This document shows positions 56,956-64,000 of a DNA stretch of 64,000 nt, piece after piece (within the stretch, counting starts at the first letter, position 1; each line of letters starts with the position of its first letter). The notes beneath the pieces are model-generated. The model did not search any database and was not told where the DNA came from. It saw only the letters and a list, made by a program, of their open reading frames with translations. Source of the stretch: Myxococcota bacterium (GTDB taxonomy: Bacteria; Myxococcota; B64-G9); assembly GCA_022710975.1 (NCBI GenBank), contig JAKLGA010000007.1:186001-250000 (forward strand), given 5' to 3'. The position numbers and the translations under genes are program-made.

Positions 56956-57339
56956 CGTTCCCTCCGAGCCGTGGGCGTTCACCGACGCCCCGAGGATAGC
57001 CGCTCCCCGGCCGGCTGCCAAGCCACCCCGTGGCGCCATGGCCTGAAGCGGCGCGGATTGACCGGATGGCGAAGCGCGCGCTATGAAACCCCAACGGCCC
57101 TGTCGCGCCCCGAGGCCATTCCCGATTCGTCGACCGCTGGAGGTCGAGGCGATGCACCTGCTCGGGTCGCTGAGTCGGATGGAGTCTGCGATGGCCTTGA
57201 GGCTGCACGTGGGTGCGCCGCAGCCCCTGAGCACGGCCAGCGGCCCGGGCGGTGCGCTCGAGTCCGGAGCTGGCGCCAGACCCTGAACCCGGCGTCTGAG
57301 GCATTGTTGAAAGCAGCGAAGCAACCCAGGAGGTCTCGC
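56956..57339. other. 384-nt divergent intergenic region with a long leader
   Basis: It separates the starts of paralogue B (minus) and the surface protein (plus). A promoter at 57058-57087 points right, leaving a ~245-nt untranslated leader before the ATG at 57340. The leader has no clear terminator, riboswitch or small gene; the frame at 57083-57286 starts inside the -10 box and is not supported. Confidence 0.5.
57058..57087 (+). promoter_or_regulatory. Candidate promoter of the surface-protein gene
   Basis: TTGACC (57058-57063), 18-nt spacer and TATGAA (57082-57087) match a sigma-70 promoter with 5/6 and 4/6 identity. It is the best promoter match in the window apart from that of the tRNA. 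Confidence 0.5.
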
Positions 57340-59034
57340 ATGTCCAATCGCTTAGTGGTCCTCCCCTTCGTGGCCGTCCTTGCCCTGTCGCTCTCTGCCC
57401 TGGCCGCGGCGCCGGGGTTCATGCCCGTACAGGGCTTCCTGACGGACGCGGAGGGGCGGCCCGTGGACGACGAGGTGATCCTCACATGCCGCGTCTGGGA
57501 CGACATCACTGGCGGCCAGGTGGTGTTCAGCGAGGTGCAGGCGGTCCTGGTGGAAGACGGATTCTTCACCGCGTACCTGGGCGCGCAGGGCGACCCGGCC
57601 CTGGACCTCTCACTGTTCCGCGATCACGGCGCGCTCTACCTGGGGCTGCAGGTAGGAGCCGAGGCCGAGATGCAGCCCCGGCTGTCCCTGGGCTCCGTGC
57701 CCTACGCGGGCTTCGCCCAGTACGCCGGAGACACGCAGACCCTGGGCGGGCGCCCGGCTTCGGACTACCGCCTGGGCGCGGACCTCCTGGGCTGGGATGA
57801 GCTGGACGGCGTGCCCGACACCCTGCTGGACGGCGACGCGGACACGCTGACCTCGCTAGCCTGCAACCCGGGTCAGACGGCCAAGTGGGACGGCCTGGCC
57901 TGGGCCTGTGCGGACGACGTAGACACCGACTCGGGCGGCGACATCACCGAGGTGGGCGCCGGTCCCGGCTTGACCGGAGGCGGCGCAGCCGGCGGCGTGA
58001 CCCTGGAGGTGGCGTTCGCCGGGACGGGCGCAGCCGCGACCGCGGCGCGCAGCGACCACCATCACGACGCAGCCTACGTCAACGAGGGACAGCCGAGCAG
58101 CGTCACCTCGGACATGATCGTGGACGGGACCATCACCGGGGCGGACATCGACGCCGCCGAGGTGCAGGCCCGGGTGGACGCGCCCTGCAGCGCCGGCAGC
58201 TCGATCCGCGCAATCGACGCCACGGGCGCGGTGAGCTGCGAGCCGGATGACGACACCACCTACGCAGCGGGAGAGGGCCTCACGCTGGCAGGCAACACCT
58301 TCGCGGTCGACTTCGCCGGCGCAGGCACCGACGCCACCGCGGCCCGCTCCGACGCCGTCCCGCTGCTCCGCGAGGAGCTGCTAGCGCTCCTCGAGAACTA
58401 CCAGCGCGCGCCGGTGGGCCCGGTCTACCGCTGGACCGTCTTCAGCACCTACGCCGAGTGGATCGGCGGTGGCTGGGCCTTCGACAATCGCGCGGAGTTG
58501 TTCGGCGGCGTGAATCCATCCAACTGGACCGACGGCAACTACCGGGCTGTTCACCTGACCAACAACGCCGACACCTTGAAGTCTCTGCTGACCCGGCGCG
58601 GGTACGCAGGGCCGAACGCCAACGTCTACGCCGAGACCTACTGGCAGTACAGCTCCACCAACGGGAAGGTGGTGGTGCTGATGTTCCGGATCCGCAACTC
58701 CACGGACGCCGCCATCGACTGGACGCCCTACTTCTACTACAGCGCCTTCGGCAGCTGGTCCGAATACGCCGGCGTCGCGCTCAACGGCGGCGAGATCTGG
58801 CACAGCAACGGCGCCAACACGGGCACCAGCAACGCCGCCTCCGTCACCCTCACGCTGCCGGCGAACCAGATCAGCACGGTCCTCTTCTCCATCCCCTCCT
58901 CGGGCGCCTACAGCAACCACGATGGCATGCACATCCGCTTCTGCGGTTTGGCGTTCTACAACAACAGCCTGAACCTGCCCGCCGGCCTGTCGTACGTGGA
59001 TGATCTGGACCGGCTGACCGGCGCGCTGTGGTAG
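57340..59034 (+). CDS. Secreted multi-domain surface protein with tail-fibre-like repeats
   Basis: 564 residues from the ATG at 57340 (AGGAGGTCTCGC, near-perfect SD). A signal peptide ends at LAAAPGF. Residues ~22-150 form a prefold often found at the start of such proteins (PVQGFLTDAEGRPVDDEV, LSLGSVPYAGFAQYA, LGGRPASDYR). Two copies of a TxAGxGLxxxGN/TxxVxFAGxG-like segment (ITEVGAGPGLTGGG, TTYAAGEGLTLAGN) resemble fibre repeats of phage tail and surface proteins. The last ~190 residues are a separate aromatic-rich beta domain. It is probably displayed on the surface; the ligand is unknown. Confidence 0.75.
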   Translation: MSNRLVVLPFVAVLALSLSALAAAPGFMPVQGFLTDAEGRPVDDEVILTCRVWDDITGGQVVFSEVQAVLVEDGFFTAYLGAQGDPALDLSLFRDHGALYLGLQVGAEAEMQPRLSLGSVPYAGFAQYAGDTQTLGGRPASDYRLGADLLGWDELDGVPDTLLDGDADTLTSLACNPGQTAKWDGLAWACADDVDTDSGGDITEVGAGPGLTGGGAAGGVTLEVAFAGTGAAATAARSDHHHDAAYVNEGQPSSVTSDMIVDGTITGADIDAAEVQARVDAPCSAGSSIRAIDATGAVSCEPDDDTTYAAGEGLTLAGNTFAVDFAGAGTDATAARSDAVPLLREELLALLENYQRAPVGPVYRWTVFSTYAEWIGGGWAFDNRAELFGGVNPSNWTDGNYRAVHLTNNADTLKSLLTRRGYAGPNANVYAETYWQYSSTNGKVVVLMFRIRNSTDAAIDWTPYFYYSAFGSWSEYAGVALNGGEIWHSNGANTGTSNAASVTLTLPANQISTVLFSIPSSGAYSNHDGMHIRFCGLAFYNNSLNLPAGLSYVDDLDRLTGALW

Positions 59035-59052
59035 GCGTCTCGAGGCACCCGC

Positions 59053-59433
59053 ATGGACGACAGGGACACGTACTGGCAGGGCTGGACCGACGAGACGCCG
59101 GCGGGCGGCCAGGTGGTCCGCGTCCGGGTCAAGCGAGACAGGTACACGCTCATCACCCTGACCGTGGTGCGGGCGCTCCCGCCGGGCGCGGGCCCGTACG
59201 CGCACCCGCCCTTCGAGCCCGGCACCGACGAGTTCTTCCGCAGCGCCCCGCACCCTGGCAGCGGTTACGGGGCCTACGACGGCCGCTGCGCGGCCTGCGG
59301 CAGCCGGAACACCCTCTGCTTCGCGGTCGGCGGGACGGCCATCGCCATGGGCGTGGACGAGACCACCGGCGAGCTCCGCTGCGAGGACTGCGGCCTGTAC
59401 ACCCTGCTCGACTACCAGAAGGACTCGAGCTAG
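59053..59433 (+). CDS. Zinc-ribbon protein, hypothetical
   Basis: 126 residues. [17 protein letters not shown] and, about 30 residues later, CEDCGLYTL give a two-knuckle zinc ribbon in the C-terminal half. The N-terminus is a short strand-rich segment ([18 protein letters not shown]). No family is named. The start lies 18 nt after the surface protein stop, so it is probably cotranscribed. Confidence 0.68.
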   Translation: MDDRDTYWQGWTDETPAGGQVVRVRVKRDRYTLITLTVVRALPPGAGPYAHPPFEPGTDEFFRSAPHPGSGYGAYDGRCAACGSRNTLCFAVGGTAIAMGVDETTGELRCEDCGLYTLLDYQKDSS

Positions 59434-59560
59434 GCGGCCCGGTACGGGTGAGGCGCCGGCTCCTGCGGCGCGGCGCGCAGGGCTGGGAACGAGCGCGGAG
59501 CCGTGCAAGATTGCGCGGGTTTCGGCCGACACACGCGTGGCTAGGGCGAGGGAGCGGGCC

Positions 59561-61789
<2,229 letters not shown>

Positions 61790-61801
61790 GCCGGGCGAGC
61801 G

Positions 61802-62695
61802 TCAGTGGGCGGGAGGAACCTCGGCCAGGGCCACGCGGTAGAACCTGAAGCCCCGCATCCGGCGTCCGCGCTCTCCCCAGCAGCGCGCCCGGTACTCCTC
61901 CGCCCCGAGGTCCTCGCGCAGCGCCAGGCCGCGCGCCTCCAGGAACGCGGGCAGCTCGGCCGGCTCCAGCCCGAAGATCCACGGCTCGCCGTCTCGCGCC
62001 ACCTGCTCGCGCGACGTCCGGGCGTCGGCGAACTCCGCGCTGCCCGCGAGCAGGCCGCGGTGGAGGTAGGTGAACACCAGCCGGCTGCCCGGCGCGAGCA
62101 GGCCCGCCAGGGCGCGCAGGCTGGCGTCCACGGCCTGCGCGCCCAGGTAGTGCGTCACCCCCTCCCACACCACCAGGGCGGGCGCGCGCGCGTCCAGGCC
62201 GGATGCCCGCAGGACCCCGCCCAGCTCCTCCCGGGCCAGGTCCGCCCCGACGTAGCTCACCTGCCCGCGCGGCGGCGTCGGGCGCCTCGCCAGGCACGCC
62301 CGCTTGCGGGTCTGGGTGTCGGGGTGATCCACCTCGAAGACCGGACAGGCCGCCAGCTCCGGCAGGCGGTGGGCGCGGCAGTCGAAGCCCGCGCCCAGGA
62401 GCACCACCTGGGCGATCCCGGCGCGCAGCGCCGCCCGCAGGTGATCGTCGATCAGCCGGGTGCGGGCGATGCCCGAGGTCATCGCGCCCGGCCAGCGCCG
62501 GTCCACGTAGGTGAACACGGCCGGGCCGACGGCCGGCAGGCCCGCGAGCCACACGAAGCGGCGCAGGCCGGCGTCCAGGAAGTGGACCGCGAAGGGATCC
62601 TCGAACAGGCGCGCGCTGGCGGGGCGGCGGACGGACTCGAGGGCCCGGAAGGCGGCGGCGTACTCCGCGGTGCGGCTGGCGGTCCCGGGCCTCAA
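61802..62695 (-). CDS. Class I SAM-dependent methyltransferase, LCMT-like (TIGR00027 group)
   Basis: 297 residues from TTG at 62695, 22 nt after the upstream stop. RLFEDPFAVHFLDAGLRRFV near the N-terminus, VVLLGAGFDCRAHRLPEL (SAM motif), CPVFEVDHPDTQTRKRA and VVWEGVTHYLGAQAVDASL match the leucine-carboxyl-methyltransferase fold of bacterial putative O-methyltransferases. The acceptor is unknown. A run of ten G (coding strand) lies in the spacer before the start and may affect translation. Confidence 0.85.
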   Translation of the reverse strand: MRPGTASRTAEYAAAFRALESVRRPASARLFEDPFAVHFLDAGLRRFVWLAGLPAVGPAVFTYVDRRWPGAMTSGIARTRLIDDHLRAALRAGIAQVVLLGAGFDCRAHRLPELAACPVFEVDHPDTQTRKRACLARRPTPPRGQVSYVGADLAREELGGVLRASGLDARAPALVVWEGVTHYLGAQAVDASLRALAGLLAPGSRLVFTYLHRGLLAGSAEFADARTSREQVARDGEPWIFGLEPAELPAFLEARGLALREDLGAEEYRARCWGERGRRMRGFRFYRVALAEVPPAH

Positions 62696-62699
62696 GGCG

Positions 62700-62709
62700 C
62701 CCCCCCCCC
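62700..62709 (+). repeat. Homopolymer tract of ten C (G on the minus strand)
   Basis: Ten consecutive C at 62700-62709. On the minus strand this is G10 between the upstream stop (62717-62719) and the TTG start of the methyltransferase (62693-62695), overlapping its ribosome-binding zone. Confidence 0.9.
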
Positions 62710-62716
62710 GACTCCG

Positions 62717-64000
62717 TCAACGGATGTCGATCAACACGCCGCTCTTGAGCTTGGCGGCTTTCTCCTGGTCCTTCGGATCCGGCTGGCGGACGAAGAGCCG
62801 CTCCGGCGAGATGGCCGGATCCGCGCGCAGCGCCTGCATGACCACCTCGACCCGCGCCAGGCCGAGCTCGCGGAGCTGCTCCGGCCCGGCGGCCAGGCTC
62901 TGGCGCAGGAACTCCTCCTGGCTCCCCTGCCGCGCCTCGGGCGTCAGCTCGCCCGCGGGCGCCGCCCAGCCGGACGCCAGGGCCACCTGCTCGACCAGGC
63001 GGGGGCGCTCCGCGGGGGCGAACACCACGTCGGCCGGCCTGGTCGGGGGGGCGCCGCTGTCCTCGAGCTCGGCGTGCTTCTGCCGCCTGAGCGCCTGCTC
63101 CACCCGCTGTCGGGTGAGCGCCTCGCCGTCCAGGGCGGGGTCGATGATGGGCGCGATCGCCAGCCGCACGCCGGGCCTCTTCTTCATGGCCTGGATGAGC
63201 AGCCCGGCCTTCTCGGCCGAGCCTGCCTGGAGCTGGGTCGTCCCCGGCTCCATGGCGAGGAGGTCGATGTCCTCCCCGCCCACCAGGCTCGCCAGGAAGG
63301 TGAAGGGCGAGGTGACGATCTTGGTGAGCACGTTGGCGATCGCGCGCCAGATCACCTTTCCCAGCGCGAACTCGGGATCGTCCAGGTCGCCGCTCACCGG
63401 CACGTCCAGCTCGATCCCGTTGTCGCTGTCCCGCACCAGCATCAGCACCAGCCCGACCGGGATGCCCACGTCGTCCGGGCTCTCTCGCTCGTCGCCCAGG
63501 GTGAAGTTGGAGAACACCGCCTTGTTCTGCCCCGAGAGCTTGCCGTCGGCGACCTCCAGGTGGACGTGCAGGTCGAGCTTGCCCGTCGCCACCGGGTGAG
63601 AGATGAAGCGTAGGGTGTACGGGGAGAAGGCGGTCACGTCCGCGCCGTTGATCTTGACGTCCACCATGGGGTTCAGCCCGCGGTCGTTCGGGTTGGCCGC
63701 GCCCTCGACCGCGATGCGGCCCTGCGCGCCCGCGTCCGCGCTGGCCGTCAGGGCGGCGCGGCTGCCGGGCAGGGTCGAGAAGCCGCGCAGCTCGACCTCG
63801 AGGTCCTTGAGCACGCCCACGAAGGGCGGCGTGAGGTTCTGATCGACGAACTGCACCTGGCCCTTACGCAGCGCGATGCGCGGCAGGCTGAAGGCCGGCC
63901 CGGGCTCCGCCGCGGGCGCCGCCGGCGCGGGGGCCGGCGTGTCCTCGGCCTTCGGCGCCGGCGGGCCGAAGAGCACCCGGGCCACGTTGAAGCCCCCGGA
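62717..64000 (-). CDS. DUF748/AsmA-like envelope protein, C-terminal part (runs off the window)
   Basis: The frame is open from the right edge and ends with TGA at 62717-62719; 427 residues are visible and the N-terminus is missing. PRIALRKGQVQFVDQNLTPP, ELRGFSTLPGSRAAL, GLNPMVDVKINGADVTAFSPY and LDVPVSGDLDDPEFALGKVI are DUF748 motifs, with a long C-terminal acidic/basic helical tail (QRVEQALRRQKHAELEDSG). AsmA-like proteins span the periplasm and bridge inner and outer membranes for lipid transport. The methyltransferase gene follows directly. Confidence 0.82.
   Translation of the reverse strand, partial: SGGFNVARVLFGPPAPKAEDTPAPAPAAPAAEPGPAFSLPRIALRKGQVQFVDQNLTPPFVGVLKDLEVELRGFSTLPGSRAALTASADAGAQGRIAVEGAANPNDRGLNPMVDVKINGADVTAFSPYTLRFISHPVATGKLDLHVHLEVADGKLSGQNKAVFSNFTLGDERESPDDVGIPVGLVLMLVRDSDNGIELDVPVSGDLDDPEFALGKVIWRAIANVLTKIVTSPFTFLASLVGGEDIDLLAMEPGTTQLQAGSAEKAGLLIQAMKKRPGVRLAIAPIIDPALDGEALTRQRVEQALRRQKHAELEDSGAPPTRPADVVFAPAERPRLVEQVALASGWAAPAGELTPEARQGSQEEFLRQSLAAGPEQLRELGLARVEVVMQALRADPAISPERLFVRQPDPKDQEKAAKLKSGVLIDIR

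Noticed and set aside
57083-57286. 67-codon frame in the leader of the surface protein
   Set aside because: Its ATG lies inside the -10 box of the candidate promoter and no ribosome binding site precedes it.

Overview
The window is very GC-rich DNA, with third codon positions almost always G or C. It is densely packed with genes, many starting within an upstream stop codon. Secreted lipoproteins are frequent, there is a Fis-type activator fragment, a PAS-PAS-PAS hybrid kinase, and a large lipoprotein ending in an AgmX/PglI (TonB-C-like) domain. This combination suggests a Myxococcota (old Deltaproteobacteria) chromosome, perhaps from an environmental assembly. That placement is inferred from gene content only. 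No rRNA, CRISPR, prophage or intact insertion sequence is visible. One tRNA (Asn, GTT) is present.

The most notable locus is 19766-23984, a tight five-gene operon in which every gene overlaps the next. It encodes a UbiD-family decarboxylase, the large and small subunits of an aconitase-X type dehydratase, a UbiX flavin prenyltransferase and an isopentenyl phosphate kinase. This is the gene set of the archaeal (anhydromevalonate phosphate) branch of the mevalonate pathway: mevalonate 5-phosphate is dehydrated, then decarboxylated by a prenyl-FMN enzyme, and the resulting isopentenyl phosphate is phosphorylated to IPP. Finding the whole lower branch, including the cofactor maker, in one bacterial operon is the main discovery candidate here.

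Layout. 1-9148: regulator fragment, small membrane proteins, an ArnT/PMT-like glycosyltransferase, an amidase, an SDR, an MgtC/DUF4010 membrane protein and a Tat-exported molybdopterin oxidoreductase. 9288-13604: SDR, 3beta-HSD-like reductase, EthD-domain protein and a 3-ketosteroid-dehydrogenase-like flavoprotein, a likely steroid or aromatic/alicyclic catabolic cluster. 13588-19623: 1148-residue AgmX-type lipoprotein and glycogen phosphorylase. 19766-23984: the isoprenoid operon. 24088-26915: secreted proteins. 27000-36707: tRNA-Asn, then a block of short accessory and stress genes (GNAT-YoaP, DUF3788, RutE-like nitroreductase, lipocalin, ICMT-like methyltransferase, KatG with a histone-like tail, OsmC, VKOR-DsbA fusion, Fe-S flavoprotein). 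36929-40931: cysteine desulfurase, pyrimidine-dimer glycosylase, a lone EF-Tu domain-2-like protein and a ketoglutaric-semialdehyde-type dehydrogenase. 40946-44338: MFS transporter, 3beta-HSD and steroid 5alpha-reductase in one operon. 44393-50776: methyltransferase, hybrid kinase, a conserved unknown, a lipoprotein and a frameshifted small membrane gene. 51094-53606: radical SAM enzyme plus sterol-glucosyltransferase-like enzyme. 53826-64000: TudS/DUF523, a squalene-cyclase-like barrel protein, a second lipoprotein paralogue, a large surface protein, a zinc-ribbon protein, a SPATA20/YyaL protein, an LCMT-like methyltransferase and a DUF748/AsmA-like protein cut by the window edge.

A theme that links several loci is isoprenoid and steroid chemistry: IPP supply, two 3beta-HSD-like reductases, a 5alpha-reductase, a ketosteroid-dehydrogenase-like enzyme, a sterol-glucosyltransferase-like enzyme and a terpene-cyclase-like barrel. 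That link is inference; the substrates cannot be read from the sequence.
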